A stretch of DNA of 64,000 nucleotides from contig NW_019774958.1 of NCBI RefSeq assembly GCF_001039355.2, positions 510,866-574,865 of the forward strand, given 5' to 3'. The stretch comes from Lingula anatina. Lineage: Eukaryota; Brachiopoda; Lingulata; Lingulida; Lingulidae. The translations under genes were made by a program, and so were the position numbers. Positions 24,968-37,264 of the stretch are shown here, one piece after another. The notes beneath the pieces are model-generated. The model worked only from the letters and a program-made list of their open reading frames with translations, had not been told where the DNA came from and did no database searches. Each line of letters opens with the position of its first letter. The stretch's first letter is position 1.

Positions 24968-26960
24968 CTGAAAAGACAAGTTTGGTTTTTTAATCATAGT
25001 CAAGTTCCTTAACATATTTGTTAATTCCTGTTTTTTTAACAACTCTCATTTATTTTGCAATTAAATCAATCATCAAAGAGCTTTACATATTTGTTTTCAT
25101 CCATAGCAGTTCCGACCAACTGCAAATACAAATTATGAAGTTTCTTTTTTTGTCAGAAGTTATTATAATGAAGCACACAAATAAGCATTTCCACATTAAT
25201 AAGATGCAGAAAACAGTAACAGATGGTTAGTAATGACACCAACTGGACATTTTTTTACTTCAAAAGGCATGAAGCCCATTATGGGTCAACTATACATGTA
25301 TTTTTACTATTTGATTCACCCACTCAAACATCTGTCAATATATATTTTTGCAAAGCTGTTTTGGTTCAAATAGGCACTGAATTCTGATCAAAATCAATAT
25401 TTCATGAACACATGTAGTGACTGACCCTACACAGGAGCTATACAAGGAATATGAAGAAATTTTGACTGTTAGATTTAGGGAAAATCTTTTTTTTTTTTTT
25501 TTTTGACAAACATCCCTGAGACTGCCAATATCATATCATGCCAAAGAATCTCAGATCACAATATATATCAAGTGAGCTGGCAAAAGCACAAGCAGATACA
25601 TAAAATCTGAACATGACGTCCATCTTTCCTGACAATACTTCTGATGATAACATCAATAAATAAACATGCTTTTCACTGGTGTGTGTAATGTGTTATCATA
25701 AATGATGGTGGGGAAGAGAGGAAGGCCAACTGAATACAGAATGCTGGTGCCAGTATGACATGATATTATACAGTTCTAGTGAGAGGAAGTATACTTCTAC
25801 AGTTCATTTCTATATAATTATGACTGGAAAAGTACAGCACATTCATATATAGCACCTCAAGAGGTAAAAGTATTTTCTGAAGCTTTCTTCTTTTTACTTG
25901 AGTTGAAGAATAGTTGATGTAGCACACTGTTAAACAAGCATCTAAATTGGCAACAGTATTCAATATTTAGAAAACAACCCCTTCATATCATTATCTTCAT
26001 TATCCTCTCTAGATCCCAGACAGCCCTGGGAATCAGATGAAGTCTATGATAGTTGACCACTATCACAGTTCATTCATTAGTAACTTTATGTAACTCTGGG
26101 TAACATCCTGGCACACCTCACCAGCTGATTAACAGGGACTTTCATCACCTGTGCATTTTTATACCTTTTCCAAAAATGCTTTAAGGCAACTGCTAGTTTC
26201 ACTAAATTTTATGGGCAAGGGAAGCCAAGAATGCCAAGGAGGGGCAAATGTGACAATAGAAATATGACGCCACCAAAACTGGCAAAACTAGTTTCTCCTA
26301 TATAAACATCTTGGTAAATATATTTCTGTATCCCTTCCTACCTGTTGTATTTAAGTAATTTGAACAGGGGCATTCTTGAACTAGAATCACTCAACGAAAT
26401 CACATTTACATTCCATGTGTACTTTATAGAACCACAGGTTAAATACTTTATCTACAGGAAAAAATCTTGAAACATTTTCATTTTAAATGCATAAAGTAAC
26501 AAATGACGCCATCCTCACATTATCTAAATAATGTATCTGATCACTACTGAAATATCAGGTACCAATGAAAATATCTAGAACACCAAAAACATGGTAGATC
26601 TTAATCCAGTATTTCCAGAAATGATAAGTACATGGTAATCATATCTGTCAATATACAGCTACTCGGGTATTAAGTGGAGAGATAAAGGCAAGCAGAAAAC
26701 TGAGAGGTATGTTTGGCCCTCTAGTTGTTGAAAACCATTACGACCCATTAGTTTTACAAAATACCAGACAAAGTATCTTTCAAGGGCATTCTGTTTAGAT
26801 CTTGTTTGCCCACACAGCTATCATTATTTAATAAGGGTGTATTTTCTTGCATCTCTTACATAATGGAATGAACACATGCAAGGCTTCTCCAACATTGTCC
26901 AATTTGGGAATTCTATATACTTATATAGCTGCAAATATTACTTATTGATCCAACCCATAC
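24968..26960 (-). other. Intron between first exon B (copy 1) and CH1
   Basis: 2-kb intron within repeated block copy 1. It is matched closely by the corresponding intron 28485-30478. Nothing else is recognisable. Confidence 0.7.
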
Positions 26961-27096
26961 CTGTGTAGCGCAATCGATTCTCTTCGTAAAATTGGAAAGC
27001 ACTTGATCCCTCAGCAGAGCTGGGTGCATCCAGAGGATTGTTGGATGTCAGGGTAGAGGAAGACTCAAACAGAGCCTGTTTCTCCCACCACTCCAT
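26961..27096 (-). CDS. MACF1/DST ortholog: Spectraplakin alternative first exon B, copy 1
   Basis: 136 nt: 45 codons plus one base, beginning MEWWEKQALFESSST and ending FQFYEENRLRYT, with donor CAG|GTATGG. It has the same exon phase as distal exon A. It lies between the CH1 exon at 24.9 kb and the repeated block, so in the collapsed gene model it is a start internal to the first intron. It gives CH1-CH2 isoforms with a different acidic N-terminus. No transcript evidence is available here; the call rests on the open frame, donor, phase and start context. Confidence 0.62.
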
Positions 27097-27588
27097 GCTC
27101 CCCCCTTCCCTTCCAACTGTGCACTGACACAAGAACACTCTCCTGATGTAACTCTGAGCAATGAAAATTCCAAGCTTGATTCACCCTCCTAGCTAGCTAC
27201 TGCACTGGCTGTGTGATGATATAGATGACTGAGGGCCATTTCCCCTATGACTGTTCAGTGTACAGATGGCTAAGTTATGTTATCCACCTTCTGGGAGCCT
27301 ATTCTGCCTGTTGTCTTTTTCACTTTCATGCCTCGCCAAGTGTCAAATCAAAAGCTTCTTGACTGTGTCACCGCAAATGGACTCGGGAACAAATGGTCAA
27401 CCATCAAGAGGCTGTGGCCATGCAAAATATCAGTCCCAAAGCACACAGATGTGGTATGTCCTCAGTCTGTTATTGTCCAGTCACAAACCTTGATTCATCT
27501 CCTCACAACACTTCTGCTCCAGTGCAGGGTGAGCCACCATCTACATCTGACTACTAACACCGCCAGCCAGTGACATTCTCGTCACACA

Positions 27589-27589
27589 N
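27589..27589. other. Single N at contig or haplotype junction
   Basis: One ambiguous base exactly between the two copies of the 3.45-kb block. The same pattern occurs at 34407, between two copies of another block. I read these as joins left by the assembler. Confidence 0.8.
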
Positions 27590-27660
27590 CGGCATCGCCA
27601 TCGGCGACGACAGACGCAGGTGATGGCAATATGTACAGACACATCTGTGTCTGTACATAA
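27590..27660. mobile_element. Terminal fragment of the palindrome-ended element
   Basis: About 70 bp ending in the palindrome at 27632-27657 (12-bp arms TGTACAGACACA around TC), preceded by a GC-rich stretch containing GACGCAGGTGATGG. The same terminal structure is found at 41579-41641 and 62898-62991. After it the host sequence AAAACTGGTAAAATG resumes as in copy 1, so this is one end of an insertion present on one copy only. The rest of the element is cut off at the N. Confidence 0.8.
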
Positions 27661-28422
27661 AAACTGGTAAAATGAAGCAGACATATGGAAAATCATAATT
27701 ATCTAAAACCATGTCTTTCTTAAAAATCCTCTGTGTGATTTTCTAAGAGTTCCCCTCAATCAGAACATTTTTTTTCACAGTCTTGGCACTCATTAGGCAC
27801 TGCACATGAACATAGGGCCTTTTATCTCCATCCACAGGATACAGTCTTCCTGAATTTCCTCATAGAGAGATAGCCGTTTCTCCTTTGCATAACTCGATCT
27901 GGTCATCCCCATTTAAGTGACATTTATCTGTCAAAAGGTTCAAGTGACCATCCATTTTATAAGTACAAGTGTAGTACTCAAGGTTCTAGTAAGAATTCGA
28001 AAAGAAATGCTGTTTCCCATCTAGCCACTTAGTTTTGTGTGTGTGTGTGTGTGTGTGTGAGTGTGAGTGAGTGAGTAAGAGAAAGACTACATGCATGAAC
28101 GTGCTTGTGTGCATGTATGTGCAAATGCACATATTTTTTTTAGCCTGCTGGAGGAAAGAGGCTCAGAGGACTATAACAAAATGCCCCTAGCTGGCACTAA
28201 AGTGTTAAATTCTATGAGTCTTATCAATTGAAAGAATCTTTACACAACATTTCGATCACCCTCAACTTTCTGACTATCCAGTTCAGAATTCAAGTATGAA
28301 GCTTATTCATCTCCCACATTTTCTTCTTTACATATCTTCTTTCTCCACGAAAACCAGTATAGCAGCAGAAAATGAATCACTTATGCAGCTTCCTCTAGGA
28401 AATACAAGCAGTAATTACTCAC

Positions 28423-28484
28423 CCTTTTAAGATGCTTGTTCACCCACTTAGTGAAAGTTTTCTTCTGTACAGCGTCCCTTTCAT
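28423..28484 (-). CDS. MACF1/DST ortholog: CH1 exon 1, second copy
   Basis: 62 nt, identical in sequence to the exon at 24906-24967, with the same TTTTCAG acceptor and GTGAGT donor. It encodes Asp (with the upstream G) then [20 protein letters not shown]. It sits in the second copy of a 3.45-kb block. If the block is real, two identical exons would be spliced as mutually exclusive alternatives, because including both would repeat the start of CH1 and shift the frame (62 nt). More likely it is an allelic copy left in the assembly. Confidence 0.5.
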
Positions 28485-30478
28485 CTGAAAAGACAAGTAT
28501 GGTTTTTTAATCATAGTCAGGTTCCTTAACATATTTGTTAATTCCTGTTTTTTTAACAACTCTCATTTATTTTGCAATTAAATCAATCATCAAAGAGCTT
28601 TACATATTTGTTTTTATCCATAGCAGTTCCGACCAATTGCAAATACAAATCATGAACTTTATTTATTTTTTTTTTGTTAAAAGTTATTATAATGAAGCAC
28701 ACAAATAAGCATTTCCACATTAATAAGATGCAGAAAACAGTAACAGATGGTTAGTAAAGACACCAACTGGACATTTTTTTACTTCAAAAGGCATGAAGCC
28801 CATTATGGGTCAACTATACATGTATTTTTACTATTTGATTCACCCACTCAAACATCTGTCAATATATATTTGCAAAGCTGTTTTGGTTCAAATAGGCACT
28901 GAATTCTGATCAAAATCAATATCTCATGAACACATGTAGTGACTGACCCTATACAGGAGCTATACAAGGAATATGAAGGAATTTTGACTGTTAGATTTAG
29001 GGGAAATCTTTTTTTTTTTTTTTTTTTGAAAAATATCCCTGAGACTGCCAATATCATATCATGCCAAAGAATCTCAGATCACAATATATATCAAGTGAGC
29101 TGGCAAAAGCACAAGCAGATACATAAAATCTGAACATGACATCTATCTTTCCTGACAATACTTCTGATGATAACATCAATAAACAAACATGCTTTTCACT
29201 GGTGTGTGTAATGTGTTATCATAAATGATGGTGGGGAAGAGAGGAAGGCCAACTGAATACAGAATGCTGGTGCCAGTATGACATGATATTATACAGTTCT
29301 AGTGAGAGGAAGTAGTCTTCTACAGTTCATTTCTATATAATTATGACTGGAAAAGTATAGCACATTCATATAGCACCTCAAGAGGTAAAAGTATTTTCTG
29401 AAGCTTTCTTCTTTTTACTTGAAGGATAGTTGATGTTGCACACTGTTAAACAAACAAGCATCTAAATTGGCAACAGTATTCAATATTTAGAAAACAGCCC
29501 CTTCACATCATTATCTTCATTATCCTCTCTATATCCCAGACAGCCCTGGGAATCAGATGAAGTCTATGATAGTTGACCACTATCACAGTTCATTCATTGG
29601 TAACTTTATGTAACTCTGGGTAACATCCTGGCACACCTCACCAGCTGATTAACATGGACTTTCATCACCTGTGCATTTTTATACCTTTTCCAAATATGCT
29701 TTAAGGCAACTGCTAGTTTCACTAAATTTTATGGGCAAGGGAAGCCAAGAATGCCAAGGAGGGGCAAATGTGACAATAGAAATATGACGCCACCAAAACT
29801 GGCAAAACTAGTTTCTCCTATATAAACATCTTGGTAAATATATTTCCGTATTCTTTCCTACCTGTTGTATTTAAGTAATTTGAACAGTGGCATTCTTGAA
29901 CTAGAATCACTCAACGAAATCACATTTACATTCCATGTGTACTTTATGGAACCACAGGTTAAATACTTTATCTACGGGAAAAAATCTTGAAACATTTTCA
30001 TTTTAAATGCATAGAGTAACAAATGATGCCATCCTCACATTATCTATCATGTATCTGATCACTACTGAAATATCAGGTACCAATGAAAATATCTAGAACA
30101 CCAAAAACTTGGTAGATCTTAATCCAGTATTTCCAGAAATGATAAGTACATGGTAATCATATCTGTCAATATACAGCTACTCGGGTATTAAGTGGAGAGA
30201 TAAAGGCAAGCAGAAAACTGAGAGGTATGTTTGGCCCTCTAGTTGTTGAAAACCATTACGACCCATTAGTTTTACAAAATACCAGACAAAGTATCTTTCA
30301 AGGACATTCTGTTTAGATCTTGTTTGCCCACACAGCTATCATTATTTAATAAGGGTGTATTTTCTTGCATCTCTTACATAATGGAATGAACACATGCAAG
30401 GCTTCTCCCACATTGTCCAATTTGGGAATTCTATATACTTAAATAGCTGCAAATATTACTTATTGATCCAACCCATAC

Positions 30479-30617
30479 CTGTGTAGCGCAATCGATTCTC
30501 TTCGTAAAATTGGAAAGCACTTGATCCCTCAGCAGAGCTGGGTGCATCCAGAGGATTGTTGGATGTCAGGGTAGAGGAAGAAGACTCAAACAGAGCCTGT
30601 TTCTCCCACCACTCCAT
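30479..30617 (-). CDS. MACF1/DST ortholog: Spectraplakin alternative first exon B, copy 2
   Basis: 139 nt: 46 codons plus one base, beginning MEWWEKQALFESSSS and ending EENRLRYT. The donor CAG|GTATGG leaves one base, so it joins the CH1 exon as RYTDERDAVQ, in the same phase as exon A. The ATG context is good (AGC before, G after). It differs from copy 1 near 27.0 kb by one extra Ser codon in the Ser run. The copy lies in a repeated block that may be the second haplotype and not a second locus. The peptide is not one I recognise. Confidence 0.6.
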
Positions 30618-31110
30618 GCTCCCCCCTTCCCTTCCAACTGTGCACTGACACGAGTACACTCTCCTGATGTAACTCTGAGCAATGAAAATTCCAAGCTTGA
30701 TTCACCCTCCTAGCTAGCTACTGCACTGGCTGTGTGATGATATAGATGACTGAGGGCCATTTCCCCTATGACTGTTCAGTGTACAGATGGCTGTCTAAGT
30801 TATGTTATCCACCTTCTGGGAGCCTATTCTGCCTGTTGTCTTTTTCACTTTCATGCCTCGCCAAGTGTCAAATCAAAAGCTTCTTGACTGTGTCACCGCA
30901 AATGGACTCGGGAACAAATGGTCAACCACCAAGAGGCTGTGGCCATGCAAAATATCAGTCCCAAAGCACACAGATGTGGTATGTCCTCAGTATGTTATTG
31001 TCCAGTCACAAACCTCGATTCATCTCCTCACAACACTTCTGCTCCAGTGCAGGGTGAGCCACCATCTACATCTGACTACTAACACCGCCAGCCAGTGACA
31101 TTCTCGTCAC

Positions 31111-31807
31111 ATACCGTAGGAGTGGTTTGCTCAGCACCCTCAGTCTGGGCCCTGAATCAGGTCAATCAATAGCAGCTTGGAACACCTAACACTACACTAA
31201 GTATCACTGCACCACATGACTGTATTTTCTCACAATTCATAGGCATAATTTAGCCCATTGTACATAAGCATGTAGAGTTACTCTCATAATAAAAGACATG
31301 GGCCAGACCTGTTTTCCTTTCACCTTTCATTATCAAATGAGCAAGTCAAACGTCCATAAAATTAGGCTCAAAATAACATTTGCACAGAATGCCATGGTGG
31401 TGCTTAAATAGTGTTAGCTTAGCTTGTACTTTCAACCCGATCCAGGTAAAAATTAGTCATTCAGATGATATAAATTGTAGCATCTTAGACCCCAATAATC
31501 CCTTCAGATCAGCCAGGTTTTATACAGCCTTACTGAGGATATGATTCATCCAGCAAAAATAATTTCACTTTGCTCTTAAAACATATGATTAATAGGAGGA
31601 AAATGTCATTAAAACTCTTACTTTACTGAACCTGAATTAATTTGTGAGCTCCTTTATTGAACCAATTATTTTAACATTTAACTGAATATTCTGCAAATTT
31701 AGTGACATAAAATCAATACATTGATGGTGTGTCTAGTGATATTACACCAACAAGTTTTATTTAATATTGAAAGATATACTGGCTGCACTTAAAAATGTCC
31801 CAATGTC
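31111..31807. other. Unique intronic sequence between the two repeated pairs
   Basis: Present once. AT-rich, no feature recognised. In the collapsed gene model it lies in the intron between distal exon A and exon B. Confidence 0.6.
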
Positions 31808-34404
31808 TTTTTTTTCTATATTTACAGAACATACAAAGCTAATTATCTTTCCCTATTCAGACCTCAAAAATAATTAAACCTTTCAAATAAAAGTACCTAA
31901 TGCAAATATTCTGAAACATACATGGAGACATGGTGGTTCAAGTCATTAAGAACTAAAATAAATAATTAGTAATGATGTAATAAATTAAATTCAATTGCAG
32001 GGATGGGTTTAAAAATTATCCATGAGAATGAGAAATTTGATTTAAAGGAAAATTTGATTTGAAGGAGAAATTCCAGTTAGGATACCTTTTATTAAGTTTA
32101 TGGCCTTAATGGACAGCATGCATCATATAAGTTATGATACCATTAATGCAAAATATCACATTATTCATCTTAAAAGCTTGACACTGCTAATTGGTTTCAG
32201 GAAGAGATTTGTTGTGGTCCAACAACACCAATTGTGACAGAGAAGACAGTTCAACCATTGCATTAAGAGTGCCAGCTACACCACCTCGTTTGCCTTCCAT
32301 GGCATAGTAACAATATTATACAGATTATAATATAATCAATCAATCCAAAAATGACAAAGTAGAAATATGTGAGCCAAAAATTAATCTGAAACAGCATACT
32401 GTTCCAGGGGGAGCTATGATGTTAAATCCATGAAATAAACATGAGCCTAGGTTTAAAAAAAAACTCTGAACATTTATCATAGAACCCAACACGTAACCTT
32501 GACGAATCTCAGGAGCCATTAGATTTGAATTTAAAAAAAAGTGAAATTCCACTTTTCTGCAGAAAAAGTTCATGTTTGATGAAAAGACACCAATATTTGG
32601 GAAAGTCAAAGAATTATCTTAGTCAATTTTTTGATATCAAGTTGAACATCAATTAAAAACATAAAATATGCTGATGCATATTGAGGTGACCCGTAAACTA
32701 TCATTCGGGATTTTATAAACCATTAATAAATCATGAAATGTGTGTTGCTCAGGCAAGATGGCTGGTGTTTTTGAAATAATGGCTCAGCATCTATTTTACA
32801 ACCAATACACACTCAATGTTGTATATAAAATAGCCCTTAGGTAAAATAAAGGATATGATATTATGTTAATGTGAGTATTAAAGTGTACACACAGGCGTTT
32901 CCTATTCATAATCAAAATGTACTATAGTTTTATTGTCAGCATGGGCGTCTCTGGAGTTTGAGAAATGTTATCGGTGTTTGTCAGAATTCAAGTGTGGTAT
33001 CAGAATAAAAACACAACCAGTTCACTCCCCCGACTTAACCACAGGAAATTACAAGTAGTATTGCCATTTCAGTCCAGGCAGGCTGCTTTAGCTGGCAAGC
33101 CTCTCCTTGAAATAGGTGGATATATCAGATGAGTCATGTGTATTTCATACAAACAACAACATAATACGTAAAGGGTTGTTCAGAATGGGCTTTAATTATA
33201 TGTATATAAATTAAATGAGCATACACTGTTTGTCATCAGATAACTACATTTATTAACTAGTTTATGATGTCTGGGGTGCATTGAGATATTTTTATTGTCC
33301 TGTCCATTGCACAGAAGCCTAAAGAACCACAGACATTTACTTGTACATGCCCAATTCATGGAAGCAGTTTGGACTCAAATCATATTCCACATTGTGACCT
33401 TGACTAAACTAGCCTTTACCATGGCAAATGCCCTGCAGCAATGGGCTTTAATTATATGTATATAAATTAAATGAGCATACACTGTGTGTCATCAGATAAC
33501 TACATTTATTAACTAGTTTATGATGTCTGGGGTGCATTGAGATATTTTTATTGTCCTGTCCATTGCACAGAAGCCTAAAGAACCACAGACATTTACTTGT
33601 ATATGCCCAATTCATGGAAGCAGTTTGGACTCGAATCATATTCCACATTGAGACCTTGACTAAACTAGCCTTTACCATGGCAAATGCCCTGCAGCAAATC
33701 TATATTGTATAAGAGATGTTGGAAGGTTTTCTGTTTTACTGAATGATCAGTGCACTATTGCATGACTGCATACATAATTATGTCTCTCTGTTGAGTGCTG
33801 TGAAACAACATGGAAGTGATAAAGCAGGACTGTGCTACTCCACTTGTCATTGGTGATCCATCAATGTACATGTATTATGTTGTCAACCTGCTAACTTGAT
33901 CAACACACTGCACGTACAGACACTTCATAAAGGATAAAATCACCCTTCATTTTTAACAACTCATTGTGATGTTCCTTTTGAAGTTATAAACAGGTGGATG
34001 TCTTTTCTTATTGAAGCTATGATAGATTATTATTTTCACAGGAGTCAAGAGTCGGGTTAATGCTCTCCCACAATGGCACCCCCTGTGTTATCTACCTGTC
34101 AGGTCAACTATGCTGCTTTCCATTATGCTAAGGTTGCAAATAGAACTTTCAATAGTAAATCCTCATATTTCTCACCTTTTAATCACCCTTTTCCAATTAC
34201 TTAAATGGTGTCTTATAGCAATAAATCCATTGTGGTGACCTAAACTAGGTGACAAATCCAGTTTAAGGTGCCACATTAAAACCCGAACACACATTTTTAA
34301 TGAAGAATTTCAATTTAAATGTGTGGCTTACTGTTAACACAGACACATGTAATACATATATATTCGAGTGGGATATCTCATGGATAAATTCTTGTTTGTA
34401 ATGT
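31808..34404. repeat. Second repeated block, copy A
   Basis: Matches 34408-37264 in the same orientation. Compared with copy B it lacks a 520-bp MITE (empty site near 32492) and carries an extra 256-bp tandem unit. It ends three bases before the N at 34407, while copy B runs on. No exon identified. Confidence 0.9.
33185..33697. repeat. 256-bp tandem duplication in copy A
   Basis: Two near-identical units, 33185-33440 and 33441-33697, each starting ATGGGCTTTAATTATATG. Copy B of the surrounding block has only one (about 36303-36557), so the duplication is recent and differs between the copies. Confidence 0.92.
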
Positions 34405-34406
34405 GT

Positions 34407-34407
34407 N
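34407..34407. other. Single N at contig or haplotype junction
   Basis: One ambiguous base separating copies A and B of the second repeated block. It is the same arrangement as at 27589. Confidence 0.8.
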
Positions 34408-37264
34408 TTTTTTTTCTATATTTACAGAACATACAAAGCTAATTATCTTTCCCTATTCAGACCTCAAAAATAATTAAACCTTTCAAATAAAAGTACCTAA
34501 TGCAAATATTCTGAAACATACATGGAGACATGGTGGTTCAAGTCATTAAGAACTAAATTAATTAATTAGTAATGATGTAATAAATTAAATTCAATTGCAG
34601 GGATGGATTTAAAAATTATCCACGAGTACGAGAAATTTGTTTTCAAAGGAAAATTTGATTTGAAGGAGAAATTCCAGTTAGGATACCTTTTATTAAGTTT
34701 ATGGCCTCAAATGGATAGCATGCACCATATAAGTTATGATATCACTACTGCAAAATATCACATTATTCATCTTAAAAGCTTGACACTGCTAATTGGTTTC
34801 AGGAAGAGATTTGTTGTGGTCCAACAACACCAATTGTGACAGAGAAGACAGTTCAGCCATTGCATTAAGAGTGCCAGCTACACCACCTCGTTTGCCTTCC
34901 ATGGCATAGTAACAATATTATACAGATAATAATATAATCAATCAATCCAAAAATGACAAAGTAGAAATATGTGAGCCAAAAATTAATCTGAAACAGCATA
35001 CTGTTCCAGGGGGAGCTATGATGTTAAATCCATGAAATAGACATGAGCCTAGGTTAAAAAAAAACTCTGAACCTTTATCACGGAACCCAACACTTAGGCT
35101 TTGTTCACATGGAAAGTCTATTTTCTAAAAATCTATTTTCTATTCGCGGTATCTTATGATCACGGTCTGTGCCCTGAATATCCCGCGGCGTAATTACTGG
35201 CAGTGCGAGCCAGTTACTTATACAAAGCTGTAATTAATTCTCGGCTGTGCTCACATTCTATAAGATCTCATCCTCCGTTGCCGTATCGCTTGCCATCAGA
35301 TCATGATGGTTGCACTCGTATCTGTCGTGTGTATAGCTTCTTCATCTTCTTCGTCTTGTTGTTGCACAAAATCGACAGACACATTTTTCAAAGCAACCGC
35401 GACCGCCATTAACTTTCTAACTTCCTACTGCCCATGCGTCAAGGTATCAGAATCTCTTCCAAGCACAGCCGAGAATTAATTACAGCTTTGGAAGTAACTG
35501 GCTCGCGCTGCCAATAATTACGCCGCGGGATATTCAGGGCATAGACCGTGATCACAAGATATACTGCGAATAGAAAATAGATTTTTAGAAAATAGACTTT
35601 CCATGTGAACGGAGCCTTAACCATGACAATTTCAGGTACCATTAGAATTGAATTAAAAAAAAAAAAGCGAATTCCACTTTTCTGCAGAAAAAGCTCATGT
35701 CTCATGAAAAGACACCAATATATAGGGAAGAATTAACTTAGTCAATTTTCTGATATCAAGTTGAACATCAATTAAAGACAAGTTATGCTGAAGTGTATTG
35801 AGGTGAACATTAAAATAACATTTGGGATTTTATAAACCATTAATAAATCATGAAATGTGTGTTGCTCAGGCAAGATGGCTGGTGTTTTGAAATAATGGCT
35901 CAGCATCAATTTTACAACCAATACACACTCAATGTTGTATATAAAATAGCCCTTAGGTAAAATAAAGGATATGACATTATGTTAATGTGAGTATTAAAGG
36001 GTACACACAGGCGTTTCCTATTCATAATCAAAATGTGCTATAGTTTTATTGTCAGCATGGGCGTCTCTGGAGTTTGAGAAATGTTATCGGTGTTTGTCAG
36101 AATTCAAGTGTGGTATCAGAATAAAAACACAACCAGTTCACTCCCCCGACTTAACCACAGGAAATTACAAGTAGTATTGCCATTTCAGTCCAGACAGGCT
36201 GCTTTAGCTGGCAAGCCTCTCCTTGAAATAGGTGGATATATCAGATGAGTCATATATGTGCTTCATACAAACAACAACATAATACGTAAAGGGTTGTTCA
36301 GATTGGCTTTAATTATATGTATATAAATTAAATTAACATAAACTGTGTGTCATCGGATAACTACATTTATTAACTAGTTTATGATGTCTGGGGTGCATTG
36401 AGATATTTTTACTGTCCTGTCCATTGCACAGAAGCCTAAAGAACCACAGACATTTACTTGTATATGCCCAATTCATGGAAGCAGTTTAGACTCGAATCAT
36501 ATTTCACACTGAGACCTTGTCTAAACTAGCCTTTACCGTGGCAAATGCCCTGCAGCAAATCTATATTGTAAAAGAGATGTTGGAAGGTTTTCTGTTTTAC
36601 TAAATGATCAGTGCACTATTGCATGACTGCATACATAATTAAGTCTCTCTGTTGAGTGCTGTGAAACAACATGGAAGCGATAAAGCAGGATTGTGCTACT
36701 CCACTTGTCATTGGTGATCCATCAATGTACATGTATTATGTTGTCAACCTGCTAACTTGATCAACACACTGCACGTATAGACACTTCATAAAGGATAAAA
36801 TCACCCTTCATTTTTAACAACTCATTGTGATGTTCCTTTTGAAGTTATAAACAGGTGGATGTCTTTTCTTATTGAAGCTATGATAGATTATTATTTTCAC
36901 AGGAGTCAAGAGTCGGGTTAATGCTCCCCCACAATGGCACCCCCTGTGTTATCTACCTGTCAGGTCAACTATGCTGCTTTCCATTATGCTAAGGTTGCAA
37001 ATAGAACTTTCAATAGTAAATCCTCATATTTCTCACCTTTTAATCACCCTTTTCCAATTACTTAAATGGTGTCTTATAGCAATAAATCCATTGTGGTGAC
37101 CTAAACTAGGTGACAAATCCAGTTTAAGGTGCCACATTAAAACCCGAACACACATTTTTAATGAAGAATTTCAATTTAAATGTGTGGCTTACTGTTAACA
37201 CAGACACATGTAATACATATATATTCGAGTGGGATATCTCATGGATAAATTCTTGTTTGTAATG
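34408..37264. repeat. Second repeated block, copy B
   Basis: Second copy of 31808-34404 with SNPs, a 520-bp MITE insertion at 35097-35616 and one less 256-bp unit. Its right end continues into unique sequence. Confidence 0.9.
35097..35616. mobile_element. PIF/Harbinger-like foldback MITE with TTA target duplication
   Basis: 520 bp with long imperfect terminal inverted repeats (outer ends GGCTTTGTTCACATGG and its complement) flanked by TTA on both sides. The empty site in copy A, near 32492, shows a single degenerate TTA. A 3-bp TWA target and GG-starting ends fit PIF/Harbinger. The loop contains, on the minus strand, a short frame starting MAVAVALKNVSVDFVQQ followed by an acidic run and a stop. 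Confidence 0.75.

Larger units (their letters stand above)
24141..27585. repeat. 3.45-kb repeated block, copy 1
   Basis: Nearly identical to 27661-31110, with scattered SNPs and small indels (variable TG run, variable T run, one Ser codon in exon B). It contains CH1 exon 1 and first exon B. Copy 1 stops shortly before the single N at 27589, where the matching sequence in copy 2 continues. That pattern suggests two allelic contigs placed end to end. Confidence 0.9.
27661..31110. repeat. 3.45-kb repeated block, copy 2
   Basis: Second copy of the 24141-27585 block, in the same orientation. At its left edge it is preceded by a transposon terminus that copy 1 lacks (copy 1 has a plain A run there). 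To the right it runs on into sequence not present after copy 1. Confidence 0.9.

Noticed and set aside
27266-27573. Plus-strand open frames upstream of exon B, also present at 30746-31098
   Set aside because: They recur only because the block is repeated; the frames overlap each other and lack any recognisable motif.
32340-32609. Minus-strand frame containing LMAPEIRQGY, reminiscent of a kinase MAPE motif
   Set aside because: No other kinase motif surrounds it and copy B does not preserve the frame; judged to be chance.
34603-34839. Plus-strand 78-codon frame after a TTGCAG acceptor-like site
   Set aside because: In copy A the same region is frameshifted and stopped within about 20 codons, so it is not maintained as coding.
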